Assembly: GCF_019131995.1 (NCBI RefSeq)
Contig: NZ_JAHONA010000040.1
Location: forward strand, 1-13,712
Source of the DNA: Collinsella aerofaciens
GTDB lineage: Bacteria; Actinomycetota; Coriobacteriia; Coriobacteriales; Coriobacteriaceae
Length of the DNA stretch: 13,712 nucleotides
Reading direction: 5' to 3'
Both the position numbers and the translations under genes were made by a program. The notes below the pieces were generated by a model that had not been told where the DNA came from, searched no databases, and saw only the letters and a program-made list of their open reading frames with translations. Positions 1 to 7,446 of the stretch are shown in pieces. Position 1 is the stretch's first letter. The number at the start of each line of letters is the position of its first letter.

Positions 1-11
1 GTCGCGCCCTT

Positions 12-180
12 GAAGTTGAACGTCAGATTGTCCAAATGCGGCCCGCGCAGCGTCGCCCGGTCCGCCGTTCGGCAGAACGGCGGAACCTTCCTGGTCATGC
101 CGCCGAAGTTGAAAGGCAGATTGCCGCTCTGGCGGGTTTGCAGCGTCGGCCGGTTACGGCGTTTGGAAAACGCCGTAACC
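12..180. repeat. Two tandem 76-base repeat units with hairpins
   Basis: Two units, 12-87 and 105-180, have identical length and start 93 bases apart. By hand alignment 48 of 76 positions match. Three parts are conserved: a box beginning GAAGTTGAA and ending CAGATTG, a central box GCAGCGTCG followed by CCGG, and a terminal AACC. Between the last two each unit has a hairpin: 61-70 pairs with 75-84 (10 bp, loop GGCA) and 152-164 pairs with 168-180 (13 bp, loop GGA). The arm sequences differ between units while pairing is kept. The second hairpin directly abuts the queA stop codon, so it may also end that transcript, although no T-run follows it. A plus-strand frame is open from base 1 to a TGA at 184-186, and one minus frame is also open, so coding cannot be excluded. 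The array may continue left of the window. Confidence 0.6.
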
Positions 181-1391
181 TACTGAATGAGCATCGCGTC
201 GCCGAAGCTGAAGAAGCGGTAACGTTCTTCGATAGCAGCAGCGTAGGCATCCATGATCTGGTCGCGGGTGGCAAGTGCGCTCACGAGCATCATGAGCGTG
301 GAGCGCGGCACGTGGAAGTTCGTGATCAGCGCGTCTACCACGTGATAGGTCGAGCCGGGCATGAGGTAGAGCTGCGTCGTGGCGTTCTCGCGCACCACGA
401 TGTCACCGCGGCCAAGCGTGTCGGCTCCGTCCTCGCGGCCTTCAAAATAGCGCGCCGTCACGGCCGGATCGAACACCGGGGCTTCTGCGTCAAACGCGCT
501 CTCGAGCGAGCGCACAGCGGTGGTGCCGACGGCGATCACACGATGACCCTCGGCTTTCGCCTTATGCACGGCGTCGACAACTTCCTGCGACACGTGGTAG
601 CGCTCGGTGTGCATAACGTGCTGCGTGGGATCGTCCTCCTCCACCAGACGGAAGGTGTCGATGCCCACCTCGAGTTCGACGGCAGCAAACTTGGCGCCCT
701 TGGCCTCGATGGCAGCCATGAGCTCGGGCGTAAAGTGCAGACCCGCCGTGGGAGCGGCAGCCGAGTGCTCCTCCTTCATGGCGTAGACGGTCTGGTACTT
801 CTCGGGATCGCCCTCGTAATCGGTAATGTAGGGCGGCAGCGGCACGTGGCCGGCCGCATGGATGGCCTCGTCGAGCGTGCGCGGCTCGCCGGCAGCATTG
901 CAACCGGCCGGCTCAAAGCGCACCAGACGGCCACCGCGGCTATCGGTGACAAAGTCGATGACCTCGGCCGTCAGCACCACGGGAGCCCCCTCGGGCGCAT
1001 GGGCGCCACCGGCGCGATACTCAATCTGAGCACCGGGCTTCAGGCGCTTACCCGGCTTGACCAGGCACTCCCAAACATGGCCCAGCGGATCCACATCCTC
1101 GCGGCGCTTGAGCAGCAGCGTCTCGACCACGCCGCCCGAGCCGGCCTTGCGACCGATCAGGCGGGCCGGCATCACGCGCGTCTTGTTGATGACGAGCACA
1201 TCGCCCGGCTCGATATAGTCGATGATGTCGCGAAAGATGCGGTGCTCAACGGTGCCGCCATGCTCCAGCGGCGTTCCTGCCTCGGAGCCCTTGCGATCAA
1301 CCACCAGCAGGCGGCAGGAGTCGCGCGGCTCGGCAGGCGCCTGGGCGATGAGCTCTTCGGGCAGGTTATAGTCAAAATCATCGGTACGCAT
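180..1391 (-). CDS. queA: S-adenosylmethionine:tRNA ribosyltransferase-isomerase QueA
   Basis: QueA transfers and isomerises the ribose of S-adenosylmethionine onto 7-aminomethyl-7-deazaguanine at tRNA position 34, giving epoxyqueuosine. The 403-residue product shows the family's start (DFDYNLPEELIAQAPAEPRD, then LLVVDR), FRDIIDYIEPGDVLVINKTRV with MPARL, the central PTAGLHFTPEL, VGIDTFRLV, and the C-terminal VDALITNFHVPRSTLMMLVSA. It is longer than many QueA proteins (about 340-360 residues), with extra sequence near residues 130-190 and 290-330. The ATG at 1391 is chosen because the homologous region begins there and AAAGAGG lies 5 bases upstream. An in-frame GTG at 1442 has an even better Shine-Dalgarno (GGGGAG, 6 bases away) and would add 17 residues encoded largely by a hairpin. 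queH, the next pathway step, lies on the same strand beyond the arginine deiminase block. Confidence 0.95.
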   Translation of the reverse strand: MRTDDFDYNLPEELIAQAPAEPRDSCRLLVVDRKGSEAGTPLEHGGTVEHRIFRDIIDYIEPGDVLVINKTRVMPARLIGRKAGSGGVVETLLLKRREDVDPLGHVWECLVKPGKRLKPGAQIEYRAGGAHAPEGAPVVLTAEVIDFVTDSRGGRLVRFEPAGCNAAGEPRTLDEAIHAAGHVPLPPYITDYEGDPEKYQTVYAMKEEHSAAAPTAGLHFTPELMAAIEAKGAKFAAVELEVGIDTFRLVEEDDPTQHVMHTERYHVSQEVVDAVHKAKAEGHRVIAVGTTAVRSLESAFDAEAPVFDPAVTARYFEGREDGADTLGRGDIVVRENATTQLYLMPGSTYHVVDALITNFHVPRSTLMMLVSALATRDQIMDAYAAAIEERYRFFSFGDAMLIQ

Positions 1392-1409
1392 CTTTGCCTC
1401 TTTCACAAA

Positions 1410-1440
1410 GCGCGTCAGTCGAAAAAATCGACTGACGCGC
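1410..1440 (-). promoter_or_regulatory. Perfect 13-bp hairpin in queA leader
   Basis: Bases 1410-1422 pair perfectly with 1428-1440 around a five-base loop (AAAAA on the plus strand, UUUUU in the queA transcript). It ends 18 bases before the queA ATG, next to its Shine-Dalgarno site. No T-run follows on either strand, so a standard intrinsic terminator for arcB is not well supported. It may be a weak terminator, an RNA stability element or a translational control element. If the upstream GTG were used, it would be coding. Confidence 0.55.
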
Positions 1441-1470
1441 ACATCATTCTCCCCTGTATCCTATCAGCTT

Positions 1471-1518
1471 GTTGAGAGAAATATAGTATGGAAACAGATT
1501 TGCGACTGTTTTCTCAAC
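1471..1518 (-). terminator. Inverted repeats downstream of arcB, possible terminator
   Basis: The 133-base gap between arcB and queA contains an outer inverted repeat, GTTGAGA (1471-1477) with TCTCAAC (1512-1518), and an inner one, AAACAG (1492-1497) with CTGTTT (1506-1511). It begins seven bases after the arcB stop. The structure could end the arc transcript, but it lacks a clean U-run. This AT-rich stretch is also the left edge of the low-GC block and could hold a queA promoter (TACTAT/TATATT-like bases on the minus strand), which I cannot place with confidence. Confidence 0.3.
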
Positions 1519-1524
1519 GCCCCG

Positions 1525-2535
1525 CTACTTAAGCGTTGCGTACATCACCGCCTTAATCGTATGCATGCGATTCTCCGCTTCTTGGAAAACACGAGACTTA
1601 TCGGACTCAAAAACCTCGTCCGTGACTTCCATTTCGGTAACTCCAAACTTCTCAGCAATTTCGGCACCAACAGTAGTATTAGTATCGTGGAAGCTCGGAA
1701 GGCAGTGGAGGAAAATCGCCTCGGGCTTTGCCATAGACATCACCTCAGCGGTCACACGATACGGCGACATGAGCTTAATGCGGCTTTCCCACAGCTCTGC
1801 GGGCTGACCCATGCCAACCCAAACATCCGTGTAAATTACATCGGCATCACGAGCGCCTTCCTCAATATCCTCTGTAATGGTAATCGTCGATCCATGCTCG
1901 GCCGCAATACGACTACATTCTGCAAGGAGTTCAGGATCATAGGATGTAGCCCCCTCCGAATTTCCCCCGATTGGGCCGCAAGAACAGTAGTTAATGCCGA
2001 GCTTAGCGCAAATGACCATGAGCGAATCAGCGACGTTTCCGGCCGCCTTACCGAAAAATGCAAGTTTCCTGCCCTTAATCTCTCCAAACTCTTCACGCAT
2101 GGTCAGAATATCGGCAAGCACTTGAGTCGGGTGAAATTCAGTAGTCAGCCCATTCCAAACGGGAACCCCAGCTTTTGCAGCAAGCTCCTCAACCTTCGCC
2201 TGTTCAAAGCCGCGGTATTCAATTCCGTCATACATGCGGCCAAGGACGCGAGCCGTGTCCTCAATCGACTCCTTTTTGCCCATCTGAGACGAGCCCGGAT
2301 CCAAATAAGTTACACCCATGCCAAGGTCAAGTGCACCAACTTCGAAGGCGCAGCGAGTACGCGTGGAAGTCTTCTCAAATAGCAAAACAATATTCTTGCC
2401 TTCAAGGTATTTATGCGGAACACCGGCACGCTTCATGCTTTTGAAGTTAGCAGAAAGCTCAAGCAGATACTCAATCTCTTCCGTCGTGTAATCAAGCAGC
2501 TTCAGAAAACTGCGCCCAGCGATATTAACACCCAT
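1525..2535 (-). CDS. arcB: Ornithine carbamoyltransferase, catabolic (ArcB)
   Basis: In the arginine deiminase pathway this enzyme phosphorolyses citrulline to ornithine and carbamoyl phosphate in the cytoplasm. The product (336 residues from the chosen start) has the carbamoyl-phosphate motif STRTR (residues 57-61), HPTQ (135-138) and the catalytic HCLP followed by SFHD (277-284). The ornithine loop reads DVWVGMG where most family members have DVWVSMG. The ATG at 2535 is preferred: GGGAG sits 9 bases upstream of it but directly touches the alternative ATG at 2544, which would add three residues. The gene follows arcA by about 30 bases, so both are surely co-transcribed. Anabolic ArgF is the alternative, but the operon partners favour the catabolic role. 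Codon and base use are clearly more AT-rich than in queA. Confidence 0.93.
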   Translation of the reverse strand: MGVNIAGRSFLKLLDYTTEEIEYLLELSANFKSMKRAGVPHKYLEGKNIVLLFEKTSTRTRCAFEVGALDLGMGVTYLDPGSSQMGKKESIEDTARVLGRMYDGIEYRGFEQAKVEELAAKAGVPVWNGLTTEFHPTQVLADILTMREEFGEIKGRKLAFFGKAAGNVADSLMVICAKLGINYCSCGPIGGNSEGATSYDPELLAECSRIAAEHGSTITITEDIEEGARDADVIYTDVWVGMGQPAELWESRIKLMSPYRVTAEVMSMAKPEAIFLHCLPSFHDTNTTVGAEIAEKFGVTEMEVTDEVFESDKSRVFQEAENRMHTIKAVMYATLK

Positions 2536-2567
2536 ATTCGCCATCTCCCATCACAGTGGATTTGCAA

Positions 2568-3812
2568 CTAAATATCTTCGCGCCAGAAGGGCATGCTCAT
2601 GCAGCGCGGGCCACCACGACCGCGGGACAGTTCCTCGGAGGGAACGACCAAAAGTTCCAAACCGTTCTTGTAGAGCTCATCATTTGTGACAACATTGCGC
2701 TCGTAAACACAGACTTTACCAGGAGCAACGGCAAGAGTGTTCGACCCGTCGTTCCACTGCTCGCGAGATGCCTCAACCATATCGCCGGCACCGCACTCAA
2801 TAAGCTGCACCTTCTCCACGCCAGTAGCCATTTCAAGAATATGTTCAAGCGTGTCATCAATCTCTTGAACAGCGACCATTCCCTCAGAGTCACCACGAGT
2901 CAGACGATAAACACGAAGGGTCTCAAAAATACCGGGATAAACTGTGAACTTATCGAAATCCACCATGGTGCAAACGGTGTCAAGATGCATGTAAGCATAG
3001 CCGTTGGGGATTTTAATAGCGTAAACGGTATCGATCTCAGAATTCCCAGATCCCCAGAACAAATTCTTTGCAAGCTCCTCAATCGCAGCCGCCTCAGTTC
3101 GCTGGCTAATTCCAATAGCCAAGGTATGAGCGTTAATGTTAAGCACATCACCGCCCTCGATATGCCAGGGATTCTTATGGTCGTACCAAATCGGAGTCCC
3201 TGCATAATCGGGATGGTATTTGAAAATCGCTTCGTAGAAGGGCACTTCACGATCTCGCTGTTTCCAATACATATGGTGAAGCAGAACGCCTTTGCCCACG
3301 GAAGCAAGAGGATCGCGAGAGAAATATGAACTCGGAAGAGGCTTCAACACCAAATCATCGGGCTTCGCATCCTCATTATCCATCATACTAAGCATAGTCG
3401 AAACGCGAGGCAGCTCAAGGTCACGATAACGATACCCCCCCATAGCCTCAAGTACAAACTGATACGAATCTGAAATAGCATCGAGCTTTTCACGAACAGC
3501 CTGCTCAAGCATAGGATTGACAATCCCGCTCTCAGCCATAAATGTATCGGTAAACTCAGCGCGAGCCGAGGGGCATGCATCCAGCGCTTCAGCAACGAGT
3601 TTCTCCATATAGAGAACCTCAACACCTTCGCTCCTCAGAAGATCCGCAAAGGCATCATGCTCCTTTTGAGCCACATCAAGATAGAAACAGTCGTGAATCC
3701 AGACATCCTCGAACTCTTCTGCCTTTACGTTCACAAGGTCACGACCGGGGCGGTGAAGCACAACTTTCTTGAGCTTACCAATCTCGCTGTGTACATTCAG
3801 TCCTTTAGACAT
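2568..3812 (-). CDS. arcA: Arginine deiminase ArcA
   Basis: This enzyme hydrolyses arginine to citrulline and ammonia, the first step of the arginine deiminase pathway. The 414-residue length is normal. The catalytic set of the guanidino-modifying fold is present: Asp167 in FSRDP, Glu219 in HIEGGD, His276 in MHLDT, and nucleophile Cys404 in GGPRC. Substrate arginines aligned with the Pseudomonas enzyme's Arg185, Arg243 and Arg401 are found at Arg186, Arg238 and Arg399. The position usually held by Asn six residues before the catalytic Asp is Ser161 here. The protein ends in the typical WREDI. Its ATG has a GGAG site about 9 bases upstream. The transporter gene ends 28 bases upstream and arcB starts about 30 bases downstream, giving the order transporter-arcA-arcB. 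Confidence 0.96.
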   Translation of the reverse strand: MSKGLNVHSEIGKLKKVVLHRPGRDLVNVKAEEFEDVWIHDCFYLDVAQKEHDAFADLLRSEGVEVLYMEKLVAEALDACPSARAEFTDTFMAESGIVNPMLEQAVREKLDAISDSYQFVLEAMGGYRYRDLELPRVSTMLSMMDNEDAKPDDLVLKPLPSSYFSRDPLASVGKGVLLHHMYWKQRDREVPFYEAIFKYHPDYAGTPIWYDHKNPWHIEGGDVLNINAHTLAIGISQRTEAAAIEELAKNLFWGSGNSEIDTVYAIKIPNGYAYMHLDTVCTMVDFDKFTVYPGIFETLRVYRLTRGDSEGMVAVQEIDDTLEHILEMATGVEKVQLIECGAGDMVEASREQWNDGSNTLAVAPGKVCVYERNVVTNDELYKNGLELLVVPSEELSRGRGGPRCMSMPFWREDI

Positions 3813-3840
3813 TCCTGTTACTCCATTTCAGCCATGAAAC

Positions 3841-5283
3841 CTACAGGGCAATAAGTCCCGAGATTGCTACGAATACGATATTGATGAGCGACACGACCAA
3901 GAAGAATTTCCAAACGGTCTTCCACCACTGGCCAAGCTTGATCTTGCACACGCCCAAACCCGCTACAAGAATGGCGCTAGTAGGACAGATCAAAGACATC
4001 GTCGCGCTACCCATGGAGAGAGCCCACACGGCGGCCTCGGGATTAAGGCCCATGAGTTCGGTCAAAGGTCCAAAAATGGGAGCGGTCAGCGCTGCAAGGC
4101 CAGATGAGCTGGGAACCAGAATCGCCAGGAGGTTCTCAACCGCATAAAGAAGCGTAGTAAAGAGAACCGCCGGGATGCCGCCCAGACCAGTGGCGAGCGC
4201 ATTGAGGATGGTATCGATGATCATGCCGTCAGAGGCAATGACAAGGATGCCACGCGCAAGTCCAACGACAATTGCCGAGAAAGCAAAGTCAGCGATACCC
4301 GCAACAAATTCCTGAGCGATGACGTCCTGACTAAAGCCCGCAATAACACCAGCCAACAGGCCCATGGCCAAAAAGACCGCAGAAATCTCGTTCATATACC
4401 AGCCCTGGGTCACAAGTCCCCAGATGATAAGGCACATACCAGCGATAAATACCGCAAGCACGCCTTTTTGACGACCCGTAAATTCCGCGTCAAGGGCAGA
4501 TTCATCGGCAGCGAACTCGACTTTCTTGGCGATATCATCCTCAAATGTGATCGATGACTCAGGGTTCTTCTTTACCCTTCGTGCATAGAGGACAACCCAA
4601 GTAATTGCAACGGCAGTCAAAACAACCCAGGCAATCATACGCAGCCACAGCTGGGGGTTGCCCTGAATACCAAGAATACCTTGCGCAATGAGAACATTAA
4701 ACGGATTAATCGTTGAGGCGATGTAACCCGTGCGCGCTCCAACGAACACGACCATGAACGCCGTCATCGAGTCGAAGCCCATAGCCATCATAATTGGCAT
4801 GAAGATCGCAAAGAACGGGAGAGTTTCTTCCGCCATGCCAAAGCTCGTTCCGCCCAATGCAAAGAGAACCATCGCAATAGGAATAATTAGAATGTCTTTG
4901 TTCTTAAAGCGGCGAACGACACGACCCATTCCGCTCGTGATAGCGCCCGTTTTAGTAATAACCTGAAACGAACCGCCCACAATCAAGATGAATGCAACGA
5001 CCTCAATTGCCTCTTGTATACCGCGCGTTGGAGCCTGAAGAACATCGAAGACGCCTTGTCTGAGATCTACTTCATCCCCGGTTTCCTCGTCAATATATGT
5101 CTTTTCACTCTGCTCATACGTACCTGCGACAGTGACTTCACGACCGTTCACCTCCTGACGCTGATAGGACCCAGAGGGAACAATCCACGTGAGAACAGCG
5201 AAGATGACCATAAGTGCAAAGATGATCGCATATACGTGCGGGACCTTGAACTGCTTGATGCCTTTCGAACTTTCCGCTGCCAT
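3841..5283 (-). CDS. arcD: YfcC-family transporter, probable arginine/ornithine antiporter (ArcD-like)
   Basis: This is a 480-residue polytopic inner-membrane protein of the YfcC/DcuC-like superfamily. It begins with a short cytoplasmic stretch and a membrane helix at about residues 17-36. A polar exported loop follows (about 38-85), then many hydrophobic segments, a charged cytoplasmic loop near 234-272, and further helices to the C terminus. Family-like re-entrant motifs are GGTSFGMAEETLPFF (144-158), ARTGYIASTINPFN (183-196) and VPSSSGLAALTAPIFGPL (390-407). The start is firm: AAGGAGGAG precedes the ATG. It is the first gene of the unit, directly before arcA, which supports arginine uptake coupled to ornithine export. 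YfcC members are used as ArcD in other Firmicutes-type arc operons; the substrate here is inferred from context, and other amino or organic acids remain possible. Confidence 0.85.
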   Translation of the reverse strand: MAAESSKGIKQFKVPHVYAIIFALMVIFAVLTWIVPSGSYQRQEVNGREVTVAGTYEQSEKTYIDEETGDEVDLRQGVFDVLQAPTRGIQEAIEVVAFILIVGGSFQVITKTGAITSGMGRVVRRFKNKDILIIPIAMVLFALGGTSFGMAEETLPFFAIFMPIMMAMGFDSMTAFMVVFVGARTGYIASTINPFNVLIAQGILGIQGNPQLWLRMIAWVVLTAVAITWVVLYARRVKKNPESSITFEDDIAKKVEFAADESALDAEFTGRQKGVLAVFIAGMCLIIWGLVTQGWYMNEISAVFLAMGLLAGVIAGFSQDVIAQEFVAGIADFAFSAIVVGLARGILVIASDGMIIDTILNALATGLGGIPAVLFTTLLYAVENLLAILVPSSSGLAALTAPIFGPLTELMGLNPEAAVWALSMGSATMSLICPTSAILVAGLGVCKIKLGQWWKTVWKFFLVVSLINIVFVAISGLIAL

Positions 5284-5536
5284 ATCTCCTCCTTCATTCC
5301 TTTTCCCATCTATCCAGCTGGCACCATAAATGTATGAGGTTGCTCAGCGGTGGTCGGCCAACCATCGCCATCGTGTCGCTTTTCACCTATGAACGGCAGC
5401 TAAAGTGACGTTATTAATCAATCTGATATTTAAAATTGATGTTATTTATCAATTACATACGTCTTTTAACTTTTCCGCAACACAACAAGGAACCTGCCTT
5501 AGCCTTATATAAAAACCAGCAGGACAGGAGACAGAC
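5284..5536. promoter_or_regulatory. Divergent promoter region of the arc block
   Basis: This 253-base gap separates the minus-strand transporter-arcA-arcB unit from the plus-strand deiminase paralogue and regulator. It must hold both promoters. The centre (about 5405-5475) is strongly AT-rich. A plausible plus-strand -10 (TATATA, 5506-5511) lies about 15 bases before the Shine-Dalgarno region of the paralogue (GGAG at 5527-5530), without a convincing -35. No clear minus-strand promoter could be fixed. No further coding frame is supported in it. Confidence 0.7.
5407..5463. promoter_or_regulatory. Operator-like direct and inverted repeats
   Basis: A 14-base direct repeat, GTTATTAATCAATC (5410-5423) and GTTATTTATCAATT (5441-5454), has 12 identical positions and 31-base spacing, close to three helical turns. 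The second copy also completes an inverted repeat, AATTGAT (5434-5440) with ATCAATT (5448-5454), spacer 7. A further GACGT (5407-5411) and ACGTC (5459-5463) enclose the set. The half-site TTGAT/ATCAA resembles the FNR/ANR family half-site, but the spacer is 7 rather than 4. The likeliest binder is the Cro/CI-type regulator encoded nearby (6790-7446); that is inference from position. Confidence 0.5.
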
Positions 5537-6787
5537 ATGCAAGGCGTACACATAACAAATGAAATCGGTCATTTAAAAGCCGTACTTGTCCATCGACCAG
5601 GAACTGAAACACAAAACTACCCTGATGCCGACTTCAGCCAAGTTTTCTCCCTGCGAAAATGGAGCGGTCGTTTTGACCTCGACAAAGCAATATATGAGCA
5701 CGATTCCATGGTTCAATTGCTTGAGAAGCATGGCGTAGAAACCATTGAAATTAGGGACCTTCTCGAAGACTCACTTGAAACTGAGCCCCAATCACTTAAA
5801 TGTTTTATTGATGACTACCTCCGTTGCAGTGGGGCAACAGGCAGAGAGTTCCTCGAGACAATAACCCAGCTGTTTGAGAACGCTAAGAACACCCAGGAAT
5901 TGGTGAATATAGTACTTAACGGCATTCGCTTTGGAGACACTGAGCTATGTTCAAACCAGTCGGAAACACTACGGGCGCTCGTGCACGAGCAATTTGACCC
6001 CGCCTCGCTCTTGGTCAATCCCCTCAACACGCTTTTTTTCACTCGTGATCCTGCTGTGGTAGTCGGAGACGGCATCATCCTAAATCATATGTATTGGCCT
6101 GAGCGTGATCGTGAGGTCGCCTTATACCGGCAGATATTCACCCACCACAAGATCATGGGAGAAACCCCGGTATGTGATTTGAACAGGAGTAGTTACCATA
6201 TCGAAGGCGGAGACATTCTTGTTATCAGTGCTAAGACATTATTAGTTGGAATCTCTGACCGAACTGAACCCGCCGCCGTCGAGTCACTTGCCAAAGAGCT
6301 CCTGACCTCAAATAAATTCCAGACCACCGAGCTAATTGCGATTCGAGTCCCCTCTGACGGGCTGCGTATCCACCTCGATACGTTCATAAGTAGAATTGAT
6401 CACGACGCGTTCCTCATCGATCGTGAGATATGCAATGCCGTTGATGCATACAGCATTCAACTAAAACGATCCGGAAAGGGCCTTACGATCACTCCTATCG
6501 ATCGCACGATTCCGGAAATACTCTCTGCAGCCTGTTGCGAACCAATAAAAGTAATTGACTGCGGAGGCGGGAATCAAACCGCCTACGAAAGAGAGCGCCG
6601 GAACAACGCAACGTCTATCCTTGCGCTCTCGCCAGGAAAACTATGCGTATATGAAGAAAACGTTTGGACCAACGAAGCGCTTGAGAAAGCAGGAATGGAA
6701 TTATTCCCGTTATCCATTGACGAGCTCACCAAAGGCTATGGTGGCACAAACTGTCTATGCCTCCCTCTGTGGCGAGAGGATCTATAG
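5537..6787 (+). CDS. Divergent arginine deiminase paralogue
   Basis: This 416-residue protein belongs to the arginine deiminase family but is clearly divergent from ArcA in the same locus. The catalytic set is intact: Asp171 in FTRDP, Glu223 in HIEGGD, His279 in HLDT, and Cys406 in GGTNC. Two substrate arginines are kept (Arg190, Arg242). The third, five residues before the cysteine (Arg401 in Pseudomonas, Arg399 in ArcA), is Tyr401, and the residue just before the cysteine is Asn rather than Arg. An active hydrolase with altered affinity or substrate is the simplest reading; a sensor or regulatory role is also possible. The ATG has GGAG 6 bases upstream. The regulator gene starts 2 bases after its stop, so the two form one transcription unit, divergent from the arc operon. 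Base composition is intermediate (about 50 % GC). Confidence 0.88.
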   Translation: MQGVHITNEIGHLKAVLVHRPGTETQNYPDADFSQVFSLRKWSGRFDLDKAIYEHDSMVQLLEKHGVETIEIRDLLEDSLETEPQSLKCFIDDYLRCSGATGREFLETITQLFENAKNTQELVNIVLNGIRFGDTELCSNQSETLRALVHEQFDPASLLVNPLNTLFFTRDPAVVVGDGIILNHMYWPERDREVALYRQIFTHHKIMGETPVCDLNRSSYHIEGGDILVISAKTLLVGISDRTEPAAVESLAKELLTSNKFQTTELIAIRVPSDGLRIHLDTFISRIDHDAFLIDREICNAVDAYSIQLKRSGKGLTITPIDRTIPEILSAACCEPIKVIDCGGGNQTAYERERRNNATSILALSPGKLCVYEENVWTNEALEKAGMELFPLSIDELTKGYGGTNCLCLPLWREDL

Positions 6788-6789
6788 CC

Positions 6790-7446
6790 ATGGGCTTCGG
6801 GGCAAATATTCGTAAACTCCGCACCATGGAGCATCTTGGTCAGGCGCAACTTGCAGAGATGTTGGGGGTATCTAAAGAGACCGTTTGTCGTTGGGAAAAA
6901 AGTCGGTATGCCCCCCGTGAGCGCCATATTGAAAAGTTACAAGCGCTCTTCGGTTGCACCCGCGATGAACTTGTTGGCGAGGAAAACGGTTTGGCCGTAA
7001 AGCTCGCAAATAAAAGAATCGTCACCGACGAAGACCCTGCTATCCACGAAATGGAGGGCGCATTTCCCGTCATCGATATCGATTCTCAAAAGCGCCGCAT
7101 CACGCACAGCCAACAAAATGCTTGCGCGCCTGTAGACGTAGCCAAGCGTCACCCACATAGCGTTTTCGTTAAAATCAAAGGTGACGAAATGTCCCGCATT
7201 TACCCTCCCGGCAGCTTACTACTTGTCGATACCACCGCAAAGCCTTGGAACGGCTGTGCTGTATTGGCGCTCGCAGACGGTAAAACACCGGTAATTAGGC
7301 GATTTGCAGAAGGAAACGACATGATTGTGCTGTCGTCCCATTCATATGCAACAGCAAGTCCGGATCTGATGTTTAACAAACGGAGGATTAGAATCATAGG
7401 AGTCGTCGTTTGGTATCAAGCGAGCCACGATCACACGCTTAATTAA
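6790..7446 (+). CDS. Cro/CI-type regulator with inactive LexA/S24-like domain
   Basis: This is a 218-residue DNA-binding protein. Residues about 4-60 form an XRE helix-turn-helix (IRKLR, then QLAEMLGVSKETVCRWEKSR). Residues about 125-210 resemble the LexA/CI C-terminal (S24) fold: VFVKIKGDEM, PPGSLLLVD, AVLALADG, VIRRF, IIGVVVW. The usual catalytic serine of GDSM is glutamate (Glu133) and the usual lysine is arginine (Arg170), so self-cleavage is not expected; the domain would serve dimerisation or signal sensing. The ATG at 6790 is chosen because it lies 2 bases after the preceding stop and AGAGGA precedes it; an in-frame ATG at 6757 lies inside the deiminase gene. Its position suggests control of the arc promoters between 5284 and 5536. 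The gene is low in GC and meets queH tail to tail. Confidence 0.85.
   Translation: MGFGANIRKLRTMEHLGQAQLAEMLGVSKETVCRWEKSRYAPRERHIEKLQALFGCTRDELVGEENGLAVKLANKRIVTDEDPAIHEMEGAFPVIDIDSQKRRITHSQQNACAPVDVAKRHPHSVFVKIKGDEMSRIYPPGSLLLVDTTAKPWNGCAVLALADGKTPVIRRFAEGNDMIVLSSHSYATASPDLMFNKRRIRIIGVVVWYQASHDHTLN

Noticed and set aside
36..1475. A 479-codon plus-strand open frame across queA
   Set aside because: It is antisense to the well-supported queA, its composition (Arg, His, Ala, Gly rich) is typical of reverse-strand frames in GC-rich genes, and it shows no motif.
5434..5454. FNR/ANR box (TTGAT-N4-ATCAA)
   Set aside because: The half-sites match but the spacer is 7 bases, so a canonical FNR-type site is not supported; kept only as a generic operator candidate.
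5407..5463. ArgR/AhrC arginine box
   Set aside because: The AT-rich repeats do not fit the TGAAT-type ArgR half-sites well.
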